64,000 nucleotides of DNA, from positions 682,001 through 746,000 of the forward strand of contig CAVUUF010000016.1 in the NCBI GenBank assembly GCA_963744575.1, in the 5' to 3' direction. The notes under the pieces were generated by a model, which worked only from the letters and a program-made list of their open reading frames with translations, was not told where the DNA came from and searched no databases. How positions within the stretch are numbered: position 1 is the first letter of the stretch; each line of letters starts with the position of its first letter. Below are positions 26,368-35,052 of the stretch, in pieces. Source of the stretch: Palsa-504 sp963744575 (GTDB taxonomy: Bacteria > Actinomycetota > Actinomycetes > Streptosporangiales > Streptosporangiaceae). The translations under genes and the position numbers were made by a program.

Positions 26368-27250
26368 CGGCCGACCGTAACGGCTGGACCGGGCCGGCCA
26401 GGTGCGGCGGGGCGGCCGCGACGGAGGGCAGGTTCTCGGTCCGCTCGAACAGCAGCAGCACCGCGCCGGCCAGGAAGCAGACCGCGCCGATAAACGTGCC
26501 GAGGTTGGCCACCGGGACGCTCAGCAGCTCGGTGGTCCCCGGGATGACGTAGCTGGCCACCGCGGAGAACCCGAACGCGACCGACCCGGCCAGGTTCACC
26601 CCGGTGATCCACCAGCCCAGCGACCTCGGCCGCCAGGCCGTCCAGCCATGGCACGCCTCGAACCAGGCGAGCGCGCTGGCGACCAGGAAGCAGACCGAGC
26701 CGAAGATGTCGGGGCGCCAGACGTGATGCCGCGCCTGCGCCGTGCCGGCGGCCGCGAAGATGGCGGCGAAGGTGCTGACGTTGAATTCGAGCGTGCCGAT
26801 CAGCTGCACGGCGGTCGCCTGCCAGTCGATCTGCTTGGGCAGGAACACGAAGACCTTCCGGCGAGGGGTACCCGGCCGCCGGGGCGCGGCATCGACCGCC
26901 TCGCGGTACTGCAGGAAACCGGCCGAGGTGAAGAACAGCGACCCGATGAAGAACGTCACCGCGTCCGGCGTGGCCCCCACGGCGTTCAGGTAGCCGGGCA
27001 CGGTGCCGAGCCCGAACAGGAACGAGCCGACCGCGAACAGGACGCCGATCCACCAGTCGCGATCTTGCGGCGCCCACCACGTCGAGCCGCGGGCCGGCGC
27101 CCCGGACAGGTGCTTGCGGTGCGAGCGGGATTCCCAGCGCGCGATCACGCCGTCCGGGCGCTTGCGGACGACGAAGGTGACGAACGGCCCGAACCCGCGT
27201 TCGGTTGCCGTCTCTGCTTGCGCCGGCGTCGAGCGGCCTGCTGCGCTCAC
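26291..27250 (-). CDS. Conserved polytopic membrane protein (YrhK-like)
   Basis: A protein of about 319 residues with a basic N-terminus (FGPFVTFVVRKRPDGVIARW) and about six to seven membrane helices, including WWIGVLFAVGSFLFGLGTVP and FGSVCFLVASALAWFEACHG. The paired helices with small residues recall YrhK-type domains; function unknown. GTG 27250 fits the start of the conserved part; GTG 27289 or ATG 27286 would add 12-13 residues. The last 25 codons overlap the convergent MarR-GNAT gene and look unconserved. Confidence 0.65.
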   Translation of the reverse strand: MSAAGRSTPAQAETATERGFGPFVTFVVRKRPDGVIARWESRSHRKHLSGAPARGSTWWAPQDRDWWIGVLFAVGSFLFGLGTVPGYLNAVGATPDAVTFFIGSLFFTSAGFLQYREAVDAAPRRPGTPRRKVFVFLPKQIDWQATAVQLIGTLEFNVSTFAAIFAAAGTAQARHHVWRPDIFGSVCFLVASALAWFEACHGWTAWRPRSLGWWITGVNLAGSVAFGFSAVASYVIPGTTELLSVPVANLGTFIGAVCFLAGAVLLLFERTENLPSVAAAPPHLAGPVQPLRSAATACGTSSGRSDPSRSCGDGSRRPG

Positions 27251-27374
27251 ACCTCGCAGGATGAGCCACGGCGGACCGGGCGGCATCACCCCGCGCGGAT
27301 GAGGTCACGACGCGGTAGCCGGTTACTTGCGGCAGCCCGCCGCGGCGCGGCAGCCCGCCGCGGATGGCGATCCG

Positions 27375-27905
27375 TCAGCTCCCGGCGGTCAAGAGCTCGC
27401 GCAGGTAATCGGCGCTCTGCCGGACGTCGGCGACCGGGCCCTCGCCGCGGGGTTCCCCGGTGAGGATGGTGTCCTGCTCCAGGACATACCAGCCGCTGTA
27501 GTCGCGGCCCCGCAGGTGGCTGACGATAGCGGCGAAGTCGACGTCACCGCTACCCAGCGGCCGGTACATGCCGCGCCCGACCGCCTCGGTGTAGCTGAGC
27601 CGGCCCGACCGGACCTGCGCCGCGATCTGGTCGTCGACGTCCTTGAAGTGGGTGTGCGCGATGCGGTCCGGGGCCTGCCTGGTCAGCTCGGCCGGGTCGG
27701 TCCCGCCGATCAGCAGGTGACCGGTGTCCAGGCACAGCGAGATGGCCGAGCCCTCCAGCACGCGCCGGACCTCATCGCCGCGCTCGACCAGCGTGCCGAC
27801 GTGCGGGTGCAGGACAGCGCGGACGCCGCGCGCCGTGGCCAGGCCGGTGAGCCGGTCGAGGTTGGTGAGCAGCGTCTTCCAGCCCGCCTCGTCCAGGCCG
27901 GGGCT
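27375..27905 (-). pseudogene. Sugar-phosphate isomerase/epimerase, C-terminal fragment
   Basis: The C-terminal half of an IolE/xylose-isomerase-like TIM barrel: ARGVRAVLHPHVGTLVERG, LCLDTGHLLIGG (metal ligand region), AHTHFKDVD and GWYVLEQD are all recognisable and the frame is intact to the stop. The first 110 or so residues are missing; the sequence begins abruptly at about 27905, where it is joined out of frame to the 2-hydroxyacid dehydrogenase. Without the N-terminal strands it cannot fold as a barrel. Confidence 0.75.
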
Positions 27906-28665
27906 CGGGGTCGAACACGTCGAGGCCGACCCCGGACAGCCGGCCGACGGTGAGCGCCCGCCACACGGCGTCGGCGTCGACGAGCCCGCCGCGGCTGCAA
28001 TTGACCAGTACCGCGCCCGGCTTGACCCGGGCCAGGAAGGCGTCGTTGACCAGGTGGCGGGTCTGGTCGGTCAGCGGCAGGTGCAACGTGATGACGTCGC
28101 TGCGCGCGGCGAGGTCCCCGAGGTCGGCGCAGCGCAGGCCGGCGGGCGGCTCGCTGACCGGGTCGTAGGCCAGGATCCGCATCCCGAAGGCTGCTGCGAG
28201 GTCGGCGGTCCGGCGGCCGATGCGGCCGTAGCCGACCATGCCCAGGGTGGCGCCGTCCAGGTCGCCGACTCCGACCGTGCCGCGCTCGGCCCAGCGGCCG
28301 TCGCGGACCAGCGCGGTGAGCGGGCCGAACCGCTTGACCAGGTGCAGCGCCATGCCGATGGCGCCCTCGGCCACCGCTGCGGAGCCGGCCCCTGGCGTGA
28401 TCACGACGGCGATGCCGCGGGCCGTCGCGGCTGGCACGTCCACCAGGTCCACGCCCACCCCGGTCCGGGCGATGACCCTCAGCTCCGGTGCCCGGCGGAG
28501 CAGCGCCTCGTCGACCCGTGCGCCGGCCCGGACGATGGCGCCCGCGGCGGTGGCGAGTTCGGCCTGGTCCGGGTCGGGGACGAAGCGGCAGTGCCCGTCG
28601 AGCACATCGCAGACCAGCGCCGGGTCGACTGGTCCCAGCGCCACCACGACCGGGAGCGCGCCCAT
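27772..28665 (-). pseudogene. D-2-hydroxyacid dehydrogenase, C-terminally truncated
   Basis: An NAD-dependent dehydrogenase of the SerA/2-hydroxyacid family, intact from ATG 28665 through the Rossmann fold (LGMVGYGRIGRRTADLAAAF), the catalytic Arg region (LVNCSRGGLVDADAVW) and GVGLDVFDPEP. At about 27905 it is cut: the segment with the catalytic His (usually TPHxxG) is replaced by isomerase sequence read in the wrong frame. The protein therefore lacks a catalytic residue. The start overlaps the preceding oxidoreductase stop (TGATG), so the upstream end is original. Confidence 0.75.
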
Positions 28666-29062
28666 CAGGCGTGCCCGAACGTGGCCCCGGGAACCGGCGC
28701 CACCTTGTGCCAGGCGCCGTCCCGGGCCGAAGCCGCCGTCGCGGCGATGACCTCGGCGTCCGCGTGCGCCTCCTCGATCGTTGAGTTGCGCCGCTCGCCG
28801 CCGGCCACCGCGACCAGGAACTTCTTGGCCTCGATGACCTTCAGGTCGTCGTAGCCCATGCTGGTGCCCGGTCCGGGCTGGAACCGGGCGTAGTCGCCCA
28901 GTGCGGAGTTGCCGAGGACGGTGGTGTAGCCGCGGTCGGCCTTACCGGGGCCGCCCCGCCCCAGGCATAGCCGCAGCTCGTTCATCTGCTCGAAGCTCCA
29001 GACCGCGGAGCCCTCGGTGCCGTAGATCTCGAAGCCCAGGGCGAACTCCGGGCCGACGCTGA
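28665..29062 (-). pseudogene. Gfo/Idh/MocA oxidoreductase, C-terminal fragment
   Basis: The C-terminal third of a Gfo/Idh/MocA-type sugar dehydrogenase: VGPEFALGFEIYGTEGSAVW, SFEQMNELRLCLG, then a tail ending VPGATFGHA. The frame enters at about 29062 from unrelated sequence, so the NAD-binding domain and the catalytic Lys are missing. Its intact 3' end overlaps the dehydrogenase start by one base, implying an original inositol- or sugar-catabolic operon with the isomerase. Confidence 0.7.
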
Positions 29063-29155
29063 CTCGATCTGGACCACGCCGAGGACCTCGGAGTTGGCCC
29101 GGTCCAGGGCGCCCGGGTCGAGCCCGAACCGGCAGGCCCGGTTGTAGGTGGCCAC

Positions 29156-29350
29156 GCCCCGGTCCGGGAGCTGCTCGAGGCGGGCCGCCTGTCCGCCGTG
29201 CTCTACCACGACCTGCGCCGGGACATGCACCGCGCCTGCCAGATCATCATGCAGGCCAACGGCGCGCTGGACGGCCCGATCATCACCGCGCCGTCATCCA
29301 TCCAGGTCATCACGCCGTTCAACGTCCCGCCCGAGATGGGACCGCCGTGA
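29156..29350 (+). pseudogene. LacI-like/substrate-binding protein, C-terminal fragment
   Basis: On the opposite strand to its neighbours, one frame reads like the end of a periplasmic-binding-protein or LacI-type sugar domain (VRELLEAGRLSAVLYHDLRR, CQIIMQANGALDGP, IQVITPFNVPPE) and stops at 29348-29350. Upstream of about 29156 the frame is not recognisable. It is too short to function. The identification rests on resemblance only. Confidence 0.4.
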
Positions 29351-29384
29351 CCCCGGGGCGAGCTGACTGCCGACGGCAGCGCCG

Positions 29385-29484
29385 AGCGCACGTCGAGAAG
29401 CACCGGCGCGGTGCTGCTCGCCAGTTCGGCGGCCAGCGCACCGGCGCTGACCAGGAGGCAGTCCCGACCCGTCCCGGCGGTCAT
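29385..29484 (-). pseudogene. Sulfurtransferase (rhodanese), N-terminal fragment
   Basis: From ATG 29484, which overlaps the phosphodiesterase stop (ATGA), about 33 codons match the start of a SseA-like sulfurtransferase (LLVSAGALAAELA, then VLLDVR). After that the frame runs antisense into the LacI-like fragment. The rest, about 250 residues including both rhodanese domains and the active Cys, is absent. A phosphodiesterase-sulfurtransferase pair is common in actinomycetes. Confidence 0.6.
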
Positions 29485-30626
29485 GCGGCGGAGTACATGA
29501 GCGCAGGCACCAGCTGCTCCGACGGGGTGAGCGAGCCGTGCATGCCGAACAGCGCGGACTCCCTCGGCTCGGCCTTGGTGGCCACGACGGCGAGGGAGCC
29601 GGACGGGGCCACCACCACGTCGCCGATCCGCCGGGTCATGGCCTCGTCCACCGGGCCGAACCAGCCTTCCTTGATGGCCTCGTCCCTGGACATCACCCAG
29701 GCGCGCTCGCCGAGCACCTCGCGCCAGGCGGCGAGAAGGTCGGCGGCGGCGCCGCGGCGGGCATACAGGTGCCTGGCCCGCGGCTCGCCGCCGAGCAGGG
29801 CCAGCCCGGACCGGAGTTCCGGGTTCGCGTCCACGTCGAACTTGTCCTCCGGGCCGATGTCCACCATGCCGTGATCCGCCGTCACGTACATGCAGGTCCC
29901 CGACGGCAGCGCGGCGGCCAGCTGCTCGGCCAGCTTGTCGACGTGGGCCAGCTGGTTGTACCAGGCGTCGGAACCGACCCCGAACACGTGCCCGGTGCCA
30001 TCGAGGTCGCCGTGGTAGACGGTCACGAACGCGCGGTCGTCGTCCCGCAGGGCCGCGGCGGCCTGCGCGGCCAGGGCGCCCATGCTGTCGGCGGGCCGGA
30101 AGTCCGCACCGCTCATCGTAGCCACGGTCAGGCCGGTACCGCGGAACGCGCCCTGGGCCACGTGCACGGCCGCGATGCCCGCGGCGGTGGCCCGCTCGTA
30201 CACCGTGGGCAGTGGCTGCCACTGCCGGGGATCAACCCGTGCGTCCCAGCGCAATCCGTTGAGCAGGCGGTTCTCGCCCGGGATGATGACCTGGTAGCCG
30301 AGGATCCCGTGCTGGCCGGGCGGGCGGCCGGTGCAGATGGAGCCGAGACTGGTCACCGTGGTGGACGGGAACCCGGCCGTGATCGGCTTGGAGTTCAGCG
30401 CGAGCTCGGACAGGAAGGGCGCCACGGCCGGATGGGCGCGGAGCAGTTCCCAGCCCAGTCCGTCCACGATCAGCAGGCAGGCCCGCCGCGCGGCGGGCAG
30501 GCCGAGGACGTTCTGCGCCTGAGGCGTTTCCGGGTCAACGGACGCGAGCATCGACGAGGACAGGTCGGCCAGGGTGGCGGCCCCGTATGTCGGCACGATA
30601 GGCGGATGTCTCAGCTCGGGCGTCAT
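29481..30626 (-). CDS. Alkaline phosphatase superfamily / nucleotide pyrophosphatase-like protein
   Basis: A 381-residue metal-dependent phosphodiesterase. The N-terminal CLLIVDGLGWELLRAHPAV holds the first metal ligand, PSTTVTSLGSICTGRPPGQH the nucleophile Thr, VYHGDLDGTGHVFG and VTADHGMVDIG the remaining ligands. It has no signal peptide, so it is probably cytosolic; the substrate is unknown. It lies in a conserved context with DUF5998 (divergence of 140 bases, same strand) and a sulfurtransferase, here truncated. Confidence 0.88.
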   Translation of the reverse strand: MTPELRHPPIVPTYGAATLADLSSSMLASVDPETPQAQNVLGLPAARRACLLIVDGLGWELLRAHPAVAPFLSELALNSKPITAGFPSTTVTSLGSICTGRPPGQHGILGYQVIIPGENRLLNGLRWDARVDPRQWQPLPTVYERATAAGIAAVHVAQGAFRGTGLTVATMSGADFRPADSMGALAAQAAAALRDDDRAFVTVYHGDLDGTGHVFGVGSDAWYNQLAHVDKLAEQLAAALPSGTCMYVTADHGMVDIGPEDKFDVDANPELRSGLALLGGEPRARHLYARRGAAADLLAAWREVLGERAWVMSRDEAIKEGWFGPVDEAMTRRIGDVVVAPSGSLAVVATKAEPRESALFGMHGSLTPSEQLVPALMYSAA

Positions 30627-30768
30627 GCGGGGATCCTCACCTACTCGTGCGTGCCACTCAGCGTGGGTGCCTTGGCGCCGTTGCCTCAGCAGCCTGCCGG
30701 ATCATGGGGATCATGGTGCCACTGGCGGGTGGCAGCGGCAAAACGATCTTCAGCGGCCCGCCGGGTCA

Positions 30769-31362
30769 TCAGCTCCCGCGGACCGCGGTGGCGTCGGACA
30801 GCTCACGCGCGAAATTCAGCAGCTGCCGTACGGCATCCTCGCCGTCCGCGGCCTGGCTCACCCGCAACGAGAAGTCATCGGCCGTGATCGTGCCCAGGTA
30901 ACCGTGATCCGCCTCGCAGTTCTCATCGCCGCAGTGCGCGGGCTCGAGCTCCAGGTGGGACAGGACGTTCCAGCCGATGGTCAGCATGACCTCCGACGGC
31001 ATGGTGACGCCCGGCAGGTAACCGGCCGGGTCGGGCACGACGCGGCTGAGGGCCACGGATGAGATCTTGGCGAACCGGATCGCCTCGGTGCTCGTCTCCG
31101 CCCGCGGCCGGCTGTCCGAGTCCTCGGCCGGATGCTCGTCGGTGTGTGAGTACACCAGCCGGGTCGGGGTGAGCGCGAGCACGGTCATGTGCCGGCGCAC
31201 CTCCATGCCGGGGTCGAAGATCGCGTCGTGGTGGACGACGTAGGCCGTGACTGGCTCAGATCCGAGCGCCGAGGCGACCGCGTCGGACACCAGGCCCGGA
31301 TAGTAGCCGCTGCGCTCGATAGCGGCCCGCAGGCCATCGGTCAGGACTCGCGTTTCCCTCAT
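30769..31362 (-). CDS. DUF5998 family protein
   Basis: A 197-residue actinomycete protein matching DUF5998; no catalytic motif and no known function. Recognisable segments are IERSGYYPGLVSDAVASALG, VYSHTDEHPAED and LTIGWNVLSHLELEPAHCGD, the last followed by a conserved Cys/Asp-rich turn. The ATG at 31362 was preferred to an upstream in-frame start at 31503 because the family begins near MRETRVLTDGL; GGATGGGGG lies just upstream. Confidence 0.85.
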   Translation of the reverse strand: MRETRVLTDGLRAAIERSGYYPGLVSDAVASALGSEPVTAYVVHHDAIFDPGMEVRRHMTVLALTPTRLVYSHTDEHPAEDSDSRPRAETSTEAIRFAKISSVALSRVVPDPAGYLPGVTMPSEVMLTIGWNVLSHLELEPAHCGDENCEADHGYLGTITADDFSLRVSQAADGEDAVRQLLNFARELSDATAVRGS

Positions 31363-31411
31363 GCCCCCATCCTGCACCGTCCGGCCGGCTGCTTTACCCA
31401 CCGGAGCGAAT

Positions 31412-31849
31412 CTAGCCTGCCTCGGGGACCCCTGGCGGCGCCACGCCGGCCAGGTGCAGGACGCGCTCCTCGGCGGGTTCGGGCAGCGATATGGCGCTCG
31501 CACCGGGGGCGGGCCTGGGCCGGCGCGGCTTCCTGGGTCCCGATCCGCCGCCCCGGCCGCGGTAGATGATCAGGCCGTTGACCGGGTCGGGCGCGCCATC
31601 CAGGGCCGAACGGACCACCGGCAGCGCGCGGAACGCCTCCCACTGCGCGTTCGAGTCGAAGAGCACCTCGAACACCACGCCGTAGCGGTGCTCGTGCCAC
31701 GCCCACTCGATGGCGCCGTTGGTCACCGCTGCCTCGGTGAGGTCGTCCTGGTAGGAGTCCTTCCAGCGACGAGCCGGCAGCTCGCTCGCGTCGAATACCT
31801 CGATCGACCACCACTCGGACACGCCTTTGTCACCGCCATCCGATCGCAT
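31412..31849 (-). CDS. Conserved actinomycete hypothetical protein
   Basis: A 145-residue protein I recognise only as a conserved actinomycete unknown. The ordered part (residues 8-100) is rich in aromatic residues (VSEWWSIEVFDASELPARRW, AIEWAWHEHRYGVVFEVLF), and the C-terminal tail is basic and proline-rich (GPRKPRRPRPAPG). ATG 31849 was chosen because AAGGGG sits 6 nt upstream; an in-frame TTG at 31867 lies before that site. It is divergent from cobS, only 60 bases apart. Confidence 0.7.
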   Translation of the reverse strand: MRSDGGDKGVSEWWSIEVFDASELPARRWKDSYQDDLTEAAVTNGAIEWAWHEHRYGVVFEVLFDSNAQWEAFRALPVVRSALDGAPDPVNGLIIYRGRGGGSGPRKPRRPRPAPGASAISLPEPAEERVLHLAGVAPPGVPEAG

Positions 31850-31909
31850 TATCTGCCCCTTGCTCAAGATAGTACGTCTTTCGCCCGCCTGCCGATAGGC
31901 TCAGCGGCC

Positions 31910-32722
31910 ATGAGGTGGCAGGGGCTGCGGCTGTCGGTGACGCTGCTCACCGTGATCCCGTGGCGGCGCCCGGAGGACAATGCCGCCGCCGCGCCGCCGC
32001 GGGCCAGCGTGGCCGCCGCGATGGGGTGGGCGCCTGTCGTAGGGCTGCTGCTCGGCATCATCGCTTCGGCCGTCCTGCTGGTGGCCGATCGCCCGCTCGG
32101 AGCCGGACCGCTAACCGCGGCCGGGCTCGCGGTCGGGTCGCTCGCCCTGCTCACCCGGGGTCTGCACCTCGACGGGCTGGCCGACCTGGCCGACGGCCTG
32201 GCCAGCGGCAAGCCCGCTCCGGACGCGCTGGAGATCATGGGCCGCTCCGACATCGGGCCGCTCGGCACGGTCACCCTGATATTGACGCTGCTCATCCAGG
32301 TCGCCGCGCTCGGCCAGGCCGAATCGGCCGGTCACGGGCGAGGTCCCGCCGCGCTCATCGCCGCGGTGGTCACCGGCAGGCTGGCCCTGACGTGGGCCTG
32401 CCGCCGGGGCGTGGCCGCGGCCCGGGCGGACGGGCTCGGGGCGCTGGTCGCGGGCTCGGTGCGACCGGTCATCGCGGCCGCGGCTACCGTGGCTACGCTG
32501 GCGTCGGCATCGGCGGCGGTGGCGATCTCCGCGACGGCCGCTGCCGAACCGCTCGGCTGGACCCTCCCGCTGGCGGTCCTCGCGGGCCTGGGTGCGGCGT
32601 TCGCGGTGCAGCGGCACGCGGTGCGGCGGCTCGGCGGGATCACCGGCGACGTGCTCGGCGCGCTGGCCGAGGTCGCGACCACCGTCACCCTGGTGGTCGC
32701 GACCATGGGCCCGGCCGCCTGA
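31910..32722 (+). CDS. cobS: Adenosylcobinamide-GDP ribazoletransferase
   Basis: Joins adenosylcobinamide-GDP to alpha-ribazole (phosphate), the last step of the cobalamin nucleotide loop, in the cytoplasmic membrane. The 270-residue protein has the CobS signatures RLSVTLLTVIPWRR at the N-terminus, GLHLDGLADLADGL followed by MGRSDIGPLG, and a C-terminal GGITGDVLGALAEV. About six helices are seen. Its usual partners cobT/cobU are not in the window. TAGGCT lies 8 nt before the ATG and no ribosome site is seen, so it may be leaderless. Confidence 0.92.
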   Translation: MRWQGLRLSVTLLTVIPWRRPEDNAAAAPPRASVAAAMGWAPVVGLLLGIIASAVLLVADRPLGAGPLTAAGLAVGSLALLTRGLHLDGLADLADGLASGKPAPDALEIMGRSDIGPLGTVTLILTLLIQVAALGQAESAGHGRGPAALIAAVVTGRLALTWACRRGVAAARADGLGALVAGSVRPVIAAAATVATLASASAAVAISATAAAEPLGWTLPLAVLAGLGAAFAVQRHAVRRLGGITGDVLGALAEVATTVTLVVATMGPAA

Positions 32723-32832
32723 GCGCTGAGCTACGCCAGCGCGTCCCGTCGTGGTCTACCAGCGGCAGGTCACGCGCCCACGACGGCGTGTTTCAATTGC
32801 GACAAGGCCAGGACCCGAGGCAGGAACCGCTG

Positions 32833-34491
32833 ATGCCGACGACACACGAAGTATTCAACCAGCCGCCCCCGCTGACCGGGTACGACATCGCCGATGACCC
32901 GGCGATGCTGACCGCGCTGCGGCGCGAAGGCGCCGCCTGGGCCGAGGAAGGCGTCCGTGAACTCGGCCAGCTGGCCGGCTCGGCGCAGGTGCAGGAGCAG
33001 GGCCGGCAGGCCAACGAGAACCCGCCGAAGCTGCGCACGCACGACCGCTCCGGGAACCGGATCGACGAGGTGGAGTTCCATCCGGCCTGGCACGAGCTGA
33101 TGACGGTGGCGGTCCGGCACGGCCTGCATGCCGCGCCGTGGCGGGACGGCCGTCCCGGAGCGCATGTGGCGCGGGCGGCCGGCCTCTACGTGTGGGGCGC
33201 GGCCGAGGCCGGGCACTGCTGCCCGATCTCGATGACCTACGCCATCGTGCCCGCGCTGCGGCACGCACCCGCACTCGCCGGGCGTTTCGAGCCGCTGCTC
33301 GCGGCCCCCGGGTACGACTTCGGCCTGCGACCGCCCGAGGCCAAACGAGGCCTGCTGGCCGGCATGTCGATGACCGAGAAGCAGGGCGGCTCCGATGTCC
33401 GGGCGAACACCACCCGTGCGGTTCCGGCGCCGGGAGATACCGGAAGCTACCTGCTGACCGGGCACAAGTGGTTCACATCGGCGCCGATGGGCGACCTGTT
33501 CATGGTCCTGGCCCAGGCTCCGGGCGGGCTGTCCTGCTTCCTGCTGCCCCGGGTCCGGCCGGACGGCACCAGGAACGGCATGCGCCTGCAGCGGCTGAAG
33601 GACAAGCTCGGCAACCGCTCGAACGCGTCGGCCGAGGTCGAATACGACGAGGCGCTGGCCTGGCTCGTCGGCGAGGAGGGCCGCGGCGTCCGCACCATCA
33701 TCGAGATGGTGAACATGACCCGGCTGGATTGCGTGCTCGGCACGGCGACCGGGATGCGGGCCGGGGTGACGATGGCCGCGCACCACGCCGCCCACCGGAC
33801 GGTCTTCGGCCGGCGGCTGGCCGAACAGCCGCTGATGGCCAGCGTGCTCGCCGACCTCGCGGTCGAGTCGGAAGCCACCACGATGGCGGCGTTCCGGCTG
33901 GCCGGGGCGACCGACCGCGCGGCCCGCGGTGACGAGCGGGAGGCCGCGTTCCGCCGCCTCGCGCTGGCGGCGACCAAGTACTGGGTGTGCAAGCGCGCTC
34001 CCGGGCACGCCGCCGAGGCGCTGGAATGCCTGGGCGGCAACGGCTACGTGGAGGAATCAGGGATGCCGCGCCTGTACCGCGAGGCGCCGCTCGCGTCGAT
34101 CTGGGAGGGTTCAGGCAATGTGGCCGCGCTGGATGCGCTGCGCGCGCTGACCAGGCAGCGCGAGACGGCCGAGGCGCTTTTCGGCGAACTCGACCAGGCC
34201 GCCGGGGCGGACAGGCGGCTGGACCAGGCGATCGCCCGGCTGCGGAAGGAACTCATCGACCCGGCGGAGGCCCGTGCCCGTCACCTGGCCGAGGCCATCG
34301 CGCTCACCCTCCAAGGCGCGCTGCTCGTCAGATACGGTGATCCCGCGGTGGCCGACGCGTTCGCCGCCTCCCGTCTGGCCGACGACGGAGCGTCCTTCCT
34401 GGGCTGGGGGCATGCGTTCGGCACGCTTCCGTCCGGCGTGGACACCACGGCCATCGTCAGGCGCGCCGCCCCGGCGCTCCCGGCGGTATGA
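32833..34491 (+). CDS. AidB-like acyl-CoA dehydrogenase
   Basis: A 552-residue FAD enzyme of the acyl-CoA dehydrogenase superfamily, closest in layout to E. coli AidB. Hallmarks are LLAGMSMTEKQGGSDVRANT (FAD contact), YLLTGHKWFTSAPMGDLF, TVFGRRLAEQPLMASVLADL, LECLGGNGYVEE and IWEGSGNVAALDALRAL. The long C-terminal extension (about residues 440-552) is AidB-like. AidB relatives are linked to alkylation stress; whether this one uses an acyl-CoA is unknown. AGGA precedes the ATG by 7 nt. A strong terminator follows at 34530. Confidence 0.88.
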   Translation: MPTTHEVFNQPPPLTGYDIADDPAMLTALRREGAAWAEEGVRELGQLAGSAQVQEQGRQANENPPKLRTHDRSGNRIDEVEFHPAWHELMTVAVRHGLHAAPWRDGRPGAHVARAAGLYVWGAAEAGHCCPISMTYAIVPALRHAPALAGRFEPLLAAPGYDFGLRPPEAKRGLLAGMSMTEKQGGSDVRANTTRAVPAPGDTGSYLLTGHKWFTSAPMGDLFMVLAQAPGGLSCFLLPRVRPDGTRNGMRLQRLKDKLGNRSNASAEVEYDEALAWLVGEEGRGVRTIIEMVNMTRLDCVLGTATGMRAGVTMAAHHAAHRTVFGRRLAEQPLMASVLADLAVESEATTMAAFRLAGATDRAARGDEREAAFRRLALAATKYWVCKRAPGHAAEALECLGGNGYVEESGMPRLYREAPLASIWEGSGNVAALDALRALTRQRETAEALFGELDQAAGADRRLDQAIARLRKELIDPAEARARHLAEAIALTLQGALLVRYGDPAVADAFAASRLADDGASFLGWGHAFGTLPSGVDTTAIVRRAAPALPAV

Positions 34492-34529
34492 GCCGACCGG
34501 TGGAGGCCCGGACCGGCCTCGCCAAGCAA

Positions 34530-34555
34530 AAGGCGGGTCCGGGCGGACCCGCCTT
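34530..34555 (+). terminator. Rho-independent-type hairpin after acyl-CoA dehydrogenase
   Basis: AAGGCGGGTCC, loop GGGC, GGACCCGCCTT: a perfect 11-bp stem, 39 bases after the stop. The A/T ends make it usable in both directions, so it may also stop the convergent lsr2 transcript. No long T tract follows, as is usual for actinomycete terminators. Confidence 0.8.
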
Positions 34556-34713
34556 CGCAACTGCGGCCCGGGGAACAACGACCCGGGTCAGAAAAGTAGT
34601 GGTAGCAAAGTCACGAGCGAGCAAACTTGCGGAGAGACCCCCCGGTTTAGTGCCAATGGGCACATGGGCCTCTCATCCGATTTCGAGGCGCCACGGCGAG
34701 CCGTGCCGCGGCA

Positions 34714-35052
34714 CTAGTTCCCCGTCGCCGCCCGGAACTTGACGACCAATTCGGCCGGCACGCGGCCGCGGTCCTTGACTTCGATGCCCTGCGCCTTTGC
34801 CCATTCGCGGACTTCGGTAGTGTTCAGCCCGCTGGCGGCCGTCCGGCGTCCGGCACGGGCCGACCGGCGGGCGTTGCCACCACTGCGCCGCGCGGCCTCG
34901 ACGTAGCGCGACAGCGCCTTGCGAAGCGCCTCGGCGTGCTTCGTGTTCAGGTCGATCTCGTACTCGGCCCCATCCAGCGCAAAGCGGACAGTACCCTCTG
35001 CCTCACTGCCATCGATGTCATCGATGAACAGAGTTTGTATCTTCTGAGCCAC
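34714..35052 (-). CDS. lsr2: Lsr2 family nucleoid-associated protein
   Basis: A 112-residue DNA-bridging protein that silences A+T-rich, often foreign, DNA in actinomycetes. The N-terminal dimerisation domain begins VAQKIQTLFIDDIDGSEAEG; the C-terminal DNA-binding domain has VREWAKAQGIEVKDRGRVPA, where RGR is the A+T minor-groove hook. GTG 35052 has CGGAG 6 nt upstream; the longer open frame upstream is noise. An A+T-rich region (TATACACTATTCAACG in the sense direction) just upstream could hold its promoter. It borders the most decayed stretch of the window. Confidence 0.92.
   Translation of the reverse strand: MAQKIQTLFIDDIDGSEAEGTVRFALDGAEYEIDLNTKHAEALRKALSRYVEAARRSGGNARRSARAGRRTAASGLNTTEVREWAKAQGIEVKDRGRVPAELVVKFRAATGN

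Noticed and set aside
32747..32785. Inverted repeat CGTCGTGG...CCACGACG before the acyl-CoA dehydrogenase
   Set aside because: Loop of 23 bases and only 8-bp arms; expected by chance in such G+C-rich DNA.
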